A DNA stretch of 64,000 nucleotides, from NCBI GenBank assembly GCA_900469615.1, contig UBYA01000025.1, forward strand, positions 62,001 to 126,000, given 5' to 3'. A program made the position numbers and the translations under genes. The notes beneath the pieces were generated by a model. It was not told the origin of the DNA. It did not search any database and was given only the letters and a program-made list of their open reading frames with translations. Every line of letters begins with the position of its first letter. Position 1 is the stretch's first letter. Of the stretch, positions 44,056 through 52,537 are shown one piece after another. Source of the DNA: Hyphomicrobiales bacterium. Its GTDB lineage: Bacteria; Pseudomonadota; Alphaproteobacteria; Rhizobiales; Rhizobiaceae.

Positions 44056-44388
44056 CTATTCGGCCGCCGCCATCATCATGGTTTCAAGGGCAATGAAGAG
44101 CTTTCCATCCTCGTTCCTGATGCAGAGGGTGCGCACCTCGCCTTCGTCGGCACCGAGCGCCTTGCCGGTTTCGAGCGATATCACCCAGTTGTGCAGCGGG
44201 CAGGTCACGGCCTTTCCATGAACGATGCCCTGAGAAAGCGGGCCGTTCCCGTGCGGGCAATGGTCGTCGATGGCGAAAACCTCGTTCTCGGCGGTGCGGA
44301 AAACGGCGATCTTGCCGTGCGGCGTCTTCACACAACGCGCGCCTCGCAATGGGATATCGGAAACGTCGCCGATCGGGTGCCAGTTCAT
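44056..44388 (-). CDS. nirD: Nitrite reductase small subunit NirD
   Basis: 110 residues from the ATG at 44388, which has a strong GGAGG 5 nt upstream. Rieske-like fold: CPHGNGPLSQG and CPLHNWVISLETGKA occupy the positions of the Rieske cluster ligands, with CxH and CxxH partly kept; NirD proteins usually lack a complete set. It partners NirB in cytoplasmic NADH-dependent nitrite reduction to ammonium. A second possible start at 44400 overlaps the nirB stop (TGATG). Confidence 0.9.
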   Translation of the reverse strand: MNWHPIGDVSDIPLRGARCVKTPHGKIAVFRTAENEVFAIDDHCPHGNGPLSQGIVHGKAVTCPLHNWVISLETGKALGADEGEVRTLCIRNEDGKLFIALETMMMAAAE

Positions 44389-44399
44389 CTTGTCCTCCA

Positions 44400-46850
44400 T
44401 CATTCGGCCGCCTGCGGATAGCCGATCGTCGCCATCGGCCGGAATTCGTGCTTGTCCTTGCCGGAGACGCGCTCCGACCACGGATCGACCTGGGCGAATG
44501 TCTGAGAGAAGACGAAGCGCTCGTAATAGGCTCTTCGTTTTTCGGCGTCGTCCATGATCTGTCGGCGGATCTCGTCGAGGCCGATGCGCTTGGCCCATTT
44601 GTAGATGCGTTCGAGATAGCGGCCCTGCTCGCGATACATCTGCGTCAGCGCCACGATATGTTCGAGTGCCTCATCCTCGGTCCTGACGAGGCCGAGAACT
44701 TCGGTGCCCTTGATATCGAGGCCGGCGGCGCCCGCGAAGTGGATCTCGAAACCCGAGTCCACGCAGATGACGCCGATGTCCTTGCACGTTGCCTCGGCGC
44801 AATTGCGCGGACATCCCGAGACCGCCATCTTCAGCTTGGCCGGCGTCCAGGAACCCCACATGAATTTCTCGATGCGGATGCCAAGCCCGGTCGAATCCTG
44901 CGTCCCGAACCGGCACCAGTCGGAACCGACGCAGGTTTTCACGGTACGCAGTCCTTTGGCATAGGCCTGGCCGGAGACGAAGCCGGCCTTGCCGAGATCG
45001 GCCCACACCGCCGGCAGGTCTTCCTTCTCGACGCCGAGGAGGTCGATGCGCTGGCCGCCCGTCACCTTCACCATCGGGATTGCGAACTTGTCGACCACGT
45101 CGGCGATGGCGCGCAGCTCCTTCGAGCTGGTGACGCCGCCCCACATGCGCGGCACGACCGAATAGCTGCCGTCCTTCTGGATATTGGCGTGGACACGCTC
45201 GTTGATGAAGCGCGATTGATAGTCGTCGGCATATTCGTCCGGCCAGTCGCAGACGAGATAATAATTGAGTGCCGGCCGGCATTTGGCGCAGCCGCACGAG
45301 GTCTTCCATTCCAGTTCCTGCATGACGGCCGGAATGGTCTTCAGTTTCCTGGCCTTGATGAGACGGCGCACATCGTCATGGCCAAGCTCGGTGCAGGAGC
45401 ACATGGGCTGCACGGCTTTCGGATTGTAGGCATCTCCGAGCGTCATGCTCATCAGCTTCTCGACGAGGCCGGTGCAGGTTCCGCAGGAGGCGGAGGCCTT
45501 GGTATGGGCGCGCACGTCATCGAGCGTCGTCAGGCCCTTCTCCAGGATCGTCGAGGTGATTTTACCCTTGCAGACGCCGTTGCAGCCGCAGATTTCCGCA
45601 TCCTCAGGCAAGGCTGCAATGGCTGCCATGGGATCCAGCGGAGAGCCACCCTGGTAGGCCTGGCCAAAGATCAGCGTGTCGCGCATGCCGGAAACGTCGA
45701 CGGCCTTTTTCTTCAGGTCGTTGAACCAGGCGCCGTCGGAGGTCTCGCCGTAAAGCACGGTGCCGATGATGCGGTTGTCCTTCAGCACGAGCCGCTTGTA
45801 GACGCCGGCGGCGGCATCGCGCAGCACGATTTCCTGCCGGTCGTCTCCATCGGCGAAATCACCGAGCGAATAAAGGTCGATGCCTGTGACCTTCAGCTTG
45901 GTCGGCGTGTCGGAATGCGCAAAGGCGGGGGTGGTATCGCCGGCCAGATGCGAAGCGGCGACACGGGCCATTTCATAGAGCGGTGCAACGAGGCCGTAGA
46001 CCATACCGTGCACTTCGGCGCATTCGCCGAGCGCCAGAATATCGCCGTCCGAGGTCTGCATGCCGGCGTCGACGACGATGCCGCGATTGACCGCAAGGCC
46101 GGCTTCCTTCGCAAGGCCCGCGTTCGGGCGAATGCCGACCGCCATGACGACGAGCGTGGCGGGAATGACGCGGCCGTCGTCCAGTTCGACACCCTCGACC
46201 TTGCCGTCCCCGACGATCGCTCTGGTATTGGCCTTGCAGACGACCTTGATGCCGCGCTTCTCGACCGCTCTTTGCAGCAGGTAGCCGGCGGCTGGATCGA
46301 GCTGACGCTCCATCAGGGTCGGCATGACATGCAGCACGGTCACGTCCATGCCGCGCTGGGCGAGCCCGGCCGCCGCCTCCAGGCCGAGCAGGCCGCCGCC
46401 GATGACAATCGCCTTCTCGCGCGACTGCGCGGCAAGCAGCATGGCATTCACGTCATCGAGATCGCGATAGGTGATGACGCCGCGCAGATCCTTGCCCGGC
46501 ACCGGAATGATGAACGGCACCGAGCCCGTGGCGATGACCAGCTTGTCATAGCTTTCCGTGACGCCGTGATCGGAGGTCACTGTCCTGGCGGCGCGATCGA
46601 TCGCGACGATCCTGTGACCCTTGTAGAGGACGATGCCGTGCTTGATGTACCATCCATCGCCGTGGATGATGATCTCCTCATAGTCTTTTTCGCCTGACAG
46701 CACCGGCGACAGCATGATGCGATCGTAGTTGACGCGCGGCTCGGCATTGAAGATCGTCACCTGGTATCGACCGGGTGCCTGTTCGAAGAGGTGTTCCAGC
46801 ATGCGCCCGGGCGCCATGCCGTTGCCGATGATGACAAGTTTCTCGGTCAT
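44400..46850 (-). CDS. nirB: Nitrite reductase large subunit NirB
   Basis: 816 residues from the ATG at 46850 (MTEKLVIIGNGMAPG); sequence further upstream in frame overlaps narK and is not part of it. Order: FAD/NAD pyridine-nucleotide reductase domain, BFD-like [2Fe-2S] domain (CGCNGVCKG ... CGTCTG near residues 420-470), a second cysteine pair (CGCAKCRP), sulfite/nitrite reductase ferredoxin-like repeat, and siroheme/[4Fe-4S] ligands (KTCVGSDWCRFG ... SGCPRNCAEATCKD near 630-680). Reduces nitrite to ammonium with NAD(P)H. Located 17 nt after narK. Confidence 0.95.
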   Translation of the reverse strand: MTEKLVIIGNGMAPGRMLEHLFEQAPGRYQVTIFNAEPRVNYDRIMLSPVLSGEKDYEEIIIHGDGWYIKHGIVLYKGHRIVAIDRAARTVTSDHGVTESYDKLVIATGSVPFIIPVPGKDLRGVITYRDLDDVNAMLLAAQSREKAIVIGGGLLGLEAAAGLAQRGMDVTVLHVMPTLMERQLDPAAGYLLQRAVEKRGIKVVCKANTRAIVGDGKVEGVELDDGRVIPATLVVMAVGIRPNAGLAKEAGLAVNRGIVVDAGMQTSDGDILALGECAEVHGMVYGLVAPLYEMARVAASHLAGDTTPAFAHSDTPTKLKVTGIDLYSLGDFADGDDRQEIVLRDAAAGVYKRLVLKDNRIIGTVLYGETSDGAWFNDLKKKAVDVSGMRDTLIFGQAYQGGSPLDPMAAIAALPEDAEICGCNGVCKGKITSTILEKGLTTLDDVRAHTKASASCGTCTGLVEKLMSMTLGDAYNPKAVQPMCSCTELGHDDVRRLIKARKLKTIPAVMQELEWKTSCGCAKCRPALNYYLVCDWPDEYADDYQSRFINERVHANIQKDGSYSVVPRMWGGVTSSKELRAIADVVDKFAIPMVKVTGGQRIDLLGVEKEDLPAVWADLGKAGFVSGQAYAKGLRTVKTCVGSDWCRFGTQDSTGLGIRIEKFMWGSWTPAKLKMAVSGCPRNCAEATCKDIGVICVDSGFEIHFAGAAGLDIKGTEVLGLVRTEDEALEHIVALTQMYREQGRYLERIYKWAKRIGLDEIRRQIMDDAEKRRAYYERFVFSQTFAQVDPWSERVSGKDKHEFRPMATIGYPQAAE

Positions 46851-46867
46851 GGTTTCAAATCCTCCAA

Positions 46868-48130
46868 TCAGACAGCGGCAGCGGTTCGGGCGGAAGGTGC
46901 CCGACGATCGATCTGCCTGACCGACAGGTGCATCCAGGCGAGGGAGATCGCGACGATCGCAAAGAGCAGCATGAAACAGCTCGACCACAGGCCGGTCATG
47001 TCCTTGAGAAGGCCGAAGGCGATGGGCAGGACGAAACCGCCCAGACCGCCCATCATTCCGACGATGCCGCCGACGGCGCCGATGCTGTCCGGATAATAGG
47101 CGGGGATATGCTTGTAGACGGCCGCCTTGCCGAGCGCCATGAAGAAGCCAAGCACGAAAATGACGATGATGAAGACGGCCGGCGTGATGCCCAACGCCTG
47201 GCCGCTCCCTGCCGGCGGCAGCGACAGAATGAGGGTGGCGACGGCCGAGACCCCAAACATGGCATACATGACGCCGCGCGCACCCTTCCTGTCCGACAGC
47301 ACGCCGCCGAAGATGCGGAAGAGACTGCCCGGTATGGAGTAGGCGGCGGCAACCATGCCGGCGACTTCGAGATTGAAGCCATAGACGCCGACCAGGTAGC
47401 GGGGAAGCCAGAGGGAGAGTGCGACGAAACCGCCGAAGGCGAAGAAGTAATAGAGCGAAAAGCGCCAGACCTGGACATTCTTCAACGGCGCAAACTCCTG
47501 CCGAAGGCTCCTGGGCGCCAAACTCGTGCCGCGGCGGGCGCGGAATGCCGGGTCGTCGCTGGTGGTGAACCAATAGACGATGGCCATGACGGCAAGGACC
47601 GCCGCCCAGATTTCCGCCACCGCCTGCCAGCCCCATGCGACGAGCACAAAGGGCGCGGCGAACTTCGTAACGGCCGCGCCGACATTGCCGGCACCGAAAA
47701 TGCCGAGCGCCGTTCCCTGTTTTTCGGGCGGAAAGAAGGGGGAAACATAGGCAACGCCGACGGCAAAGGAGCCGCCTGCAAGGCCGACGCCGAGGCCTGC
47801 GATCAGCATCTGCGCATAGGTATGGGCATAGGACAGAAGAAAGGTCGCGATCGCCGCCCCCAGCATCGTCAGCGTGTAGACCAGGCGGCCGCCGTAACGG
47901 CCGGTCCACACGCCAAGAAGGACGCGAGCCAGCGACCCGCTCAGGACAGGAATACCGACCAGCAAACCGAATTGCGCCTCGCTGAGGCCGAGTTCCTGCT
48001 TGATGCGAATGCCGATGATCGCAAAGATCGTCCAGACGGCAAAGCACAGCGTGAAGGCAATCGTGGACACCCACAGGGCTCTGGCCGGTTCGCCGGCAGA
48101 CATGGGCTGTGATTTTTCAGAAAAAGACAT
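46868..48130 (-). CDS. narK: NarK/NasA-type nitrate/nitrite MFS transporter
   Basis: About 420 residues from the ATG at 48130. MFS fold with 12 helices and the NNP-family segments AVWTIFAIIGIRIKQELGLSEAQFGLLVG and GLGVGLAGGSFAVGVAYVSPFFP (nitrate signature), and a second signature near GGIVGMMGGLGGFVLP. Imports nitrate (and/or exports nitrite) for the downstream reductases. It is the first gene of the operon, behind a sigma-54 promoter and attenuating leader. Confidence 0.92.
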   Translation of the reverse strand: MSFSEKSQPMSAGEPARALWVSTIAFTLCFAVWTIFAIIGIRIKQELGLSEAQFGLLVGIPVLSGSLARVLLGVWTGRYGGRLVYTLTMLGAAIATFLLSYAHTYAQMLIAGLGVGLAGGSFAVGVAYVSPFFPPEKQGTALGIFGAGNVGAAVTKFAAPFVLVAWGWQAVAEIWAAVLAVMAIVYWFTTSDDPAFRARRGTSLAPRSLRQEFAPLKNVQVWRFSLYYFFAFGGFVALSLWLPRYLVGVYGFNLEVAGMVAAAYSIPGSLFRIFGGVLSDRKGARGVMYAMFGVSAVATLILSLPPAGSGQALGITPAVFIIVIFVLGFFMALGKAAVYKHIPAYYPDSIGAVGGIVGMMGGLGGFVLPIAFGLLKDMTGLWSSCFMLLFAIVAISLAWMHLSVRQIDRRAPSARTAAAV

Positions 48131-48176
48131 GGCTTCTCCGTGGCTCGACAAGGTCGTGCCGATCAATCGCTGGGTT

Positions 48177-48294
48177 AAAAACAAAAAAGCCGCCAGTCAG
48201 GAACGCGCGCATCGTAAATGCACGAAATATCCTGAATAGCGGCTTTGCTCGGGAGCGCCCGTCGTTGGACGCGAATATCTTGGCCTCGTGGCCT
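48177..48294 (-). promoter_or_regulatory. nas operon leader: ANTAR-type hairpin(s) and intrinsic terminator
   Basis: On the minus strand downstream of the sigma-54 promoter come a short GGCC/GGCC hairpin (48282-48293), then GCGTCC/GGGCGC (48255-48272) with the hexaloop AACGAC, which has A1 and G4 as ANTAR-binding hairpins do. It ends with a large hairpin (AAGCCGC/GCGGCTT plus inner TCAGGA/TCCTGA, 48187-48245) followed by a T6-G-T5 run (48177-48188), an intrinsic terminator about 50 bp before narK. NasT is the expected antiterminator. The first hairpin does not fit the hexaloop rule well. Confidence 0.75.
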
Positions 48295-48305
48295 GCTCAT
48301 AGCAA

Positions 48306-48321
48306 AGCAAGGCGCGTGCCA
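48306..48321 (-). promoter_or_regulatory. Sigma-54 (RpoN) promoter of the nitrate operon
   Basis: The minus strand reads TGGCACGCGCCTTGCT, a perfect match to the -24/-12 consensus TGGCACG-N4-TTGCW. It would start transcription about 12 bp downstream, near 48294, just ahead of the leader hairpins. This implies control by nitrogen status through an NtrC-type activator, in addition to NasST control of leader readthrough. Confidence 0.88.
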
Positions 48322-48416
48322 GATTTTTCAACCCATTGTTTTTAAAGTATTATCTATATCATGTATCGATTAGCGCGCGCCTGTCCTGCCCGCGGCGCTA
48401 TCGCTATGCCGCCAAA

Positions 48417-48437
48417 TTTTGTGCAATGCGCACAAAA
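48417..48437. promoter_or_regulatory. 21-bp palindrome upstream of the sigma-54 promoter
   Basis: TTTTGTGC (48417-48424), 5-nt spacer, GCACAAAA (48430-48437): perfect 8-bp arms. It is about 100 bp upstream of the sigma-54 element, the usual distance for an activator site, and 12 bp after the nasS stop, where a terminator for nasTS could also sit (no clear T-tract). The half-site order (GTGC...GCAC) is the reverse of the classic NtrC site, so the bound protein is uncertain. Confidence 0.45.
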
Positions 48438-48448
48438 TAAGCGCCCAG

Positions 48449-49663
48449 TTATCGGCCGATCTGGCCGGCAATATAGCCATCCACGTCGTCCGGATCGAAG
48501 AGGCTGCCGTCGAAGAAGCCGTCCGGCCCCAGGGTCAGCGCACCGGTGGAGCCAACCGGCGTTTCGATGCGCAACGCGCCCTCCACCTTGGCACTTGCCG
48601 ACGGCATGGCGATTCCCAGAGCCCTGAGCGCTTCGCGGTAGATATCGGGCCGGTAGGTATTGCCGGCAATCCGCTGATGGCCCTCGTCGTGCGCGACATG
48701 TCCCCAGCGGACCATCTGCGTGTAAAACCACAGGGCATGGCTCTTCCAGGGAAAGGTCGCGGCTTTGGCGTTCGGCACGAAGAAATCCGTAACCTCCCGG
48801 GTCTCGCTCTCCCCGATCCGCAACAAGCCCGACAGCGCCGGTTGCAGCCATTGCGGCGGGCAATTGATATAGGCCGGGCCGGAAAGCATCGCGGCGAGCT
48901 CTTCACGGTTGCGCGGCTCTCCGCACCAGAGCGAGGCCTTGTAGAGCGCTCTCAGCAGCGCAGCGAGCGCTTCGGGATGGCTGCCGGCCCACCGGCTGTT
49001 CGCGCCGAGCACCTTTTCCGGGCTCGATTTCCAGATCGCCGCCTTGACCGTTGCCAGATGGGCATGTCGTTCGAGGACGCCGAACGTGTTCCAGGGCTCG
49101 CCGGCGCAGTAGCCGTCGATGGCGCCTTCCTGCAGCGCATCTCCCATGTCGGGAGGCGGCAGGACGACGATCTCGATGTCGCGGTCCGGATCGATGCCGC
49201 TTGCCGAAAGCCAGTACCGCAACTCGTAATTGTGTCCGGAATAGGGATGCACGACACCGAAGCGCAGCCGCTCGCCGCCGCGACGGGAAATAGCCTGACG
49301 CAGGGCTGCGCCATTGGCGAGCGCATCGAGATCGCCGCTCGCTCCATGCTCGGCCATGAGCCGCCAAACGCGGTCGGAGACGGTGACGGCATTGCCGCCG
49401 AGCCCGAGCGCCATGGGGACGATCATCGGCGGCGCGGGTGCCGTCAGGCCCAGATTGCAGGCAATCGGCATCGGCGCGAGGATATGGGCAACTTCGAAAT
49501 GACCGACGGCAAGTCTGTCCCTGATCGACGCCCAGGACCGCTCGCGCACCAGCGTCAGCTCGACATTCTCTTCTTCGGCAAAGCCTTTTTCCCTGGCCGC
49601 CACGAGAAGCGCGCTGTCGAGCAGGGGCACGAAGCCGGCGGTGATTTCGTACCTGTCCTTCAT
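48449..49663 (-). CDS. nasS: NasS nitrate/nitrite sensor (NrtA/CmpA-like, cytoplasmic)
   Basis: 404 residues with the NrtA/CmpA binding-protein fold (ITAGFVPLLDSALLVAAREKGF, VAHILAPMPIACNLGL, GYCAGEPWNTFGV, FYTQMVRWGHV) but no signal peptide, which separates the cytosolic sensor NasS from periplasmic NrtA. In this family, NasS holds NasT inactive and releases it when nitrate or nitrite binds. Its start overlaps the nasT stop (ATGA), as expected for a co-translated pair. Confidence 0.9.
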   Translation of the reverse strand: MKDRYEITAGFVPLLDSALLVAAREKGFAEEENVELTLVRERSWASIRDRLAVGHFEVAHILAPMPIACNLGLTAPAPPMIVPMALGLGGNAVTVSDRVWRLMAEHGASGDLDALANGAALRQAISRRGGERLRFGVVHPYSGHNYELRYWLSASGIDPDRDIEIVVLPPPDMGDALQEGAIDGYCAGEPWNTFGVLERHAHLATVKAAIWKSSPEKVLGANSRWAGSHPEALAALLRALYKASLWCGEPRNREELAAMLSGPAYINCPPQWLQPALSGLLRIGESETREVTDFFVPNAKAATFPWKSHALWFYTQMVRWGHVAHDEGHQRIAGNTYRPDIYREALRALGIAMPSASAKVEGALRIETPVGSTGALTLGPDGFFDGSLFDPDDVDGYIAGQIGR

Positions 49664-50262
49664 AGCTCTGCCCCCGGATCGAGCAGGCTCGCGGCCGTAA
49701 TCAGGCTCTGAGCGATCTCGACGATTTTCCTGTTCTGGTTCATGGCTGTCCGTCGCAGCAGCGCATAGGCAGCCTCTTCCGACAAGCCGCGTGTGCGCAT
49801 CAGCAGCCCCTTGGCGCGATCGATGAGCTTGCGGTTTTCCAGCTCTCCCCGCGTCTCTTCCAGCTCCCGGCTCAGCCGGGCAAACGCGTTGAAGCGGCTG
49901 ATCGCCATCTTGAGGATCGGCCGCACGCGCTCCTGCTTCAACCCGTCGACGATATAGGCCGAAACACCTGCCTCGACGGCCGCTTCGATGGATGCCTCGT
50001 CCGACCTGTCGACGAACATGGCGATCGGCCGCTTCACGGCGCGAGATATCTGGAAGAAGCTTTCGAGCATATCCCGGTTCGGGTTTTCCAGATCGATGAC
50101 GATGACGTCGGGATTGATATCGGTGATGCGACGGGCAAGACCGTGCATGTCGTCGACGATCGTGACCCTCTCGTAGCCCGCTTCGCGCAATCCCTGCTCG
50201 ATGATGGACGCGCGAATGCGGTTCTCATCGATGACCAGGACGTTGAGACTGCTTGGCTTCAT
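49660..50262 (-). CDS. nasT: NasT ANTAR-domain antiterminator
   Basis: 200 residues. N-terminal receiver-like domain (LNVLVIDENRIRASIIEQGL, DVIVIDLENPNRDMLE) and C-terminal ANTAR RNA-binding domain (NRKLIDRAKGLLMRTRGLSEEAAY) with the AYALLRRTAMNQNRKI stretch. NasT binds paired hexaloop hairpins in leader RNA and prevents termination. The leader of narK, just downstream, carries at least one such hairpin and a terminator. Confidence 0.92.
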   Translation of the reverse strand: MKPSSLNVLVIDENRIRASIIEQGLREAGYERVTIVDDMHGLARRITDINPDVIVIDLENPNRDMLESFFQISRAVKRPIAMFVDRSDEASIEAAVEAGVSAYIVDGLKQERVRPILKMAISRFNAFARLSRELEETRGELENRKLIDRAKGLLMRTRGLSEEAAYALLRRTAMNQNRKIVEIAQSLITAASLLDPGAEL

Positions 50263-50463
50263 GGGATCGTCGCTGCGAATTCTGGAACAATCGGGCCAAT
50301 ATCGGCAGGCAAGGCCTGCCCCGTCGTTCGCACATGCTCGAAGCGGCCGTTGAAATCAAGCGATATCTGCGAGTGTCGATATCCGGTTCAACTTTCGTAC
50401 GTGTTTGTTCCGCTTTGGGGGGCAATTGAAGGAACCGATCCGGGCTTCGAACGCGGCGCATAT

Positions 50464-50886
50464 CTAATGCCGATTTTGCCCTTCGCGCTCCGCCCCGGCC
50501 GCCGGAACGACCACGCCGGAATATAATGTGGGATTGTCTACACCGTTTCGAAACGCCCTGCCAAAAGCTGCGACCCAACGATAAACCCCATGGGCATCGC
50601 GGACACGATATGTCGATTGCTGGGGAACTTCCGCGACGATCGTATTGTGAATGGCCTTCGCCAGGTGTGAGCGGTCTTCGGGATGAACACGGGCGAGATA
50701 TGTTTCAAGGGGCAGGCCATGCACGGTTTTTGCCGGATCAAGCCCAAATAGATGGGCCAGGGCGGGATCGGCAAAGACCAGATTCTTTTCGATGTCCCAT
50801 GTGTAGATCCCGGCCTCCGGCGCGACTGGATCCAATATTTCCGCTACGAAGAGCGGTCGCGTCTGCTTCAATAAACGTCTCCCCAC
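50464..50886 (-). CDS. Small PAS-domain protein
   Basis: 140 residues from a GTG at 50886. A single PAS_3-type fold: GIYTWDIEKNLVFADPALAHLFGLDP, YLARVHPEDRSHLAKAI and TYRVRDAHGVYRWVAAFGRA (PAC-like). There is no output domain, so it is either a stand-alone sensor or the remnant of a larger signalling protein. It lies upstream of nasT on the same strand, with 201 bp between. Start codon uncertain. Confidence 0.65.
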   Translation of the reverse strand: MGRRLLKQTRPLFVAEILDPVAPEAGIYTWDIEKNLVFADPALAHLFGLDPAKTVHGLPLETYLARVHPEDRSHLAKAIHNTIVAEVPQQSTYRVRDAHGVYRWVAAFGRAFRNGVDNPTLYSGVVVPAAGAEREGQNRH

Positions 50887-50937
50887 CGACGTACATCGAG
50901 AATCAGTTTATATCAATAAAAGCGGGGGCATGCGAGT

Positions 50938-51183
50938 TCAGCGGGGTTGCCGGTCGAAAATGATCCGTAATTCCGCGAGGATCGTCGCAACATCGGTGTT
51001 GACCGCAACCAGCTCCGCGATCCGTCTTTCCGGGGAAGCCACTCCTTGAGCATTCGAGCCCAATCGATCGAGATGCCGGTGCAAAACCGTGATCGGAGGT
51101 TGCGGCGATATCGGGCCGGGCGTTGTCTCGATCTCGCTCGCGAATTGCGCCAACATGGCGAGTGCCGAATTGTCGTGGGACAT
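50938..51183 (-). CDS. Small hypothetical protein
   Basis: 81 residues from the ATG at 51183 (MSHDNSALAMLAQF). Predominantly helical, with no signal peptide, membrane helix or recognised motif. It lies 51 bp before the PAS gene on the same strand and could be co-transcribed. Evidence is limited to an open frame and plausible amino-acid composition. Confidence 0.35.
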   Translation of the reverse strand: MSHDNSALAMLAQFASEIETTPGPISPQPPITVLHRHLDRLGSNAQGVASPERRIAELVAVNTDVATILAELRIIFDRQPR

Positions 51184-51320
51184 TTGCCATCTCGCGAAGT
51201 AAAAGACCGGCGAGTTATAGGAATTGACGAATTTCGGCGCCACCTATTCCTGATTGCATTTTCTCAAGCAGGCCGGTATCGGCCACCACGCCCGGTGGCT
51301 GTGTCCGGAATGACGGCTCC

Positions 51321-51896
51321 TCACGCTTTGACGGGCTCGCCGAGGGTATGCATCAATCGGTTGGCCCAGCCGAAAATCGCGGCCGAGAATACGAGGTCGA
51401 GCTGCTGCAGTTCATCCAGCCCGACATCGCCAAGGGCCTGCGCGTCAGCCTCCGTCGCCTCGGAGGGAGTGGACGACAGCCTGGCCGAGAAGTCGAAGAT
51501 CGCCTGCAGATGCTCCTCGAGTTCCGCCTCGACCCCGTCGGCAAAGATCGCATCGATGACGTCGTTTCGCTTCGTATGGCTGATGAACCGCGAGGCGTGC
51601 ACCGCCGCGCAATAGACGCAACGATTGACGACGGATGCCGCCGTGGCGCCCAGTTCGCGCTCGCCCGGAGCCAGTCCATCCTTGCCGTACATGATGCCGT
51701 TGAAGAGCGGCGAGCGGACAGCGAGCGACTCGGGATCGTGAGCCAGCGTCAGCACATAGGGCGAGATGCCCTTGTTCGACGGCGTCACCTGCATGGCGCT
51801 ACGCTGTTCCTCGGTCGCGGTTTCGAGATCGACGGGAACGACATATGGCTGCCAGCGCGGGATCGTGGTCGTGAAGATATGGACAACCTCGCTCAT
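51321..51896 (-). CDS. AhpD-like alkylhydroperoxidase / CMD-fold protein
   Basis: 191 residues. The AhpD/CMD motif is intact: ELGATAASVVNRCVYCAAVHASRF with CxxC and His three residues later, the redox centre of AhpD-type peroxidases. Two regions flank it that are characteristic of the peroxidase-related subgroup encoded next to a second CMD protein. The start overlaps the preceding CMD gene (ATGA). Likely peroxide or reactive-intermediate detoxification connected with flavin monooxygenases (inference). Confidence 0.85.
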   Translation of the reverse strand: MSEVVHIFTTTIPRWQPYVVPVDLETATEEQRSAMQVTPSNKGISPYVLTLAHDPESLAVRSPLFNGIMYGKDGLAPGERELGATAASVVNRCVYCAAVHASRFISHTKRNDVIDAIFADGVEAELEEHLQAIFDFSARLSSTPSEATEADAQALGDVGLDELQQLDLVFSAAIFGWANRLMHTLGEPVKA

Positions 51897-52375
51897 TTTA
51901 TTCCTCCGATGAGCTTCATGCCGGCGATAACGCGCACCTGGTAATTGACGAAGGCCGCAAGCTCCGAAAGCCGGACGATATCGGCATCAGCGACGCCGGC
52001 CGCCCTCAAGGATTCGATATTTGCGCGGGTCGCCTCGCGCGGCGCGAGGGTCAGCATATCGGCATGGCGAACCATCTCGGCGATGCGCGTGTCGGAAACG
52101 CTGGTCCCGGGGATGGAAAGCGGCGCCATTTCGGGCTCCGCCGCCCGATCAACGAGCGCGTCATAATGAGCGGCAAGTTCCTCGTTGCCGTTGTGGCGAG
52201 CCATCCGGGCGGCAAGCGCGGCCCTGAGCCCGTGCGACAATCCGCCGGGATCGTGAGCCAGCAGCACGGCATCGTGCGCGGCCTGACTGAGACGCAGGAT
52301 TTCTGCGCGCTTTGCCATTGCATCGGCGAGTGCGGAACCCGGCTTGGCGGAGACGAGGGTTTCGATGATCTTCAA
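51893..52375 (-). CDS. CMD-domain protein paired with the AhpD-like protein
   Basis: 160 residues, all-helical CMD-like repeat (ALAARMARHNGNEELAAHYDALV; REATRANIESLRAAGVADADIVRLSELAAFVNYQVRV) but without the CxxC motif, so probably a non-redox partner. It resembles the CMD protein family that I recall being encoded beside an AhpD-like protein, near ABC transporters and luciferase-type monooxygenases. It is first in its operon, divergent from the LysR gene. Confidence 0.75.
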   Translation of the reverse strand: MKIIETLVSAKPGSALADAMAKRAEILRLSQAAHDAVLLAHDPGGLSHGLRAALAARMARHNGNEELAAHYDALVDRAAEPEMAPLSIPGTSVSDTRIAEMVRHADMLTLAPREATRANIESLRAAGVADADIVRLSELAAFVNYQVRVIAGMKLIGGIK

Positions 52376-52436
52376 AACAGGCTCCCTGGGTCATCGAGCA
52401 GACGTGCGATCTAGGTAGGCGCGACTTTCCATCATG

Positions 52437-52454
52437 TCAATCAAGAATGATTGA
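52437..52454. promoter_or_regulatory. Candidate LysR operator between the CMD operon and the LysR gene
   Basis: TCAATCA (52437-52443), 4-nt spacer AGAA, TGATTGA (52448-52454): a perfect 7-bp inverted repeat in the 162-bp divergent region, with the T-N11-A geometry of LysR-type sites. It is 62 bp from the CMD start and 84 bp from the LysR start. Confidence 0.5.
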
Positions 52455-52537
52455 GCACAGTTGATGCGAAAAAATTATCTATTTCCAGTCGCCAATTGAG
52501 AAAGTGCATGCTTTACTGACATCAAGAGGAGTGTTTG

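Noticed and set aside
44349..46697. Long plus-strand open frame opposite nirB
   Set aside because: Antisense of a gene with intact siroheme and Fe-S motifs; no start signal or domain.
46851..48074. In-frame extension upstream of NirB
   Set aside because: It runs antiparallel to no gene but lies fully inside narK in another frame and has no NirB homology; the ATG at 46850 gives the standard length.
50304..50320. GGCAGGC/GCCTGCC hairpin upstream of nasT as an ANTAR autoregulatory site
   Set aside because: Its loop is only 3 nt and does not meet the hexaloop A1/G4 rule; no paired hairpin or terminator follows.
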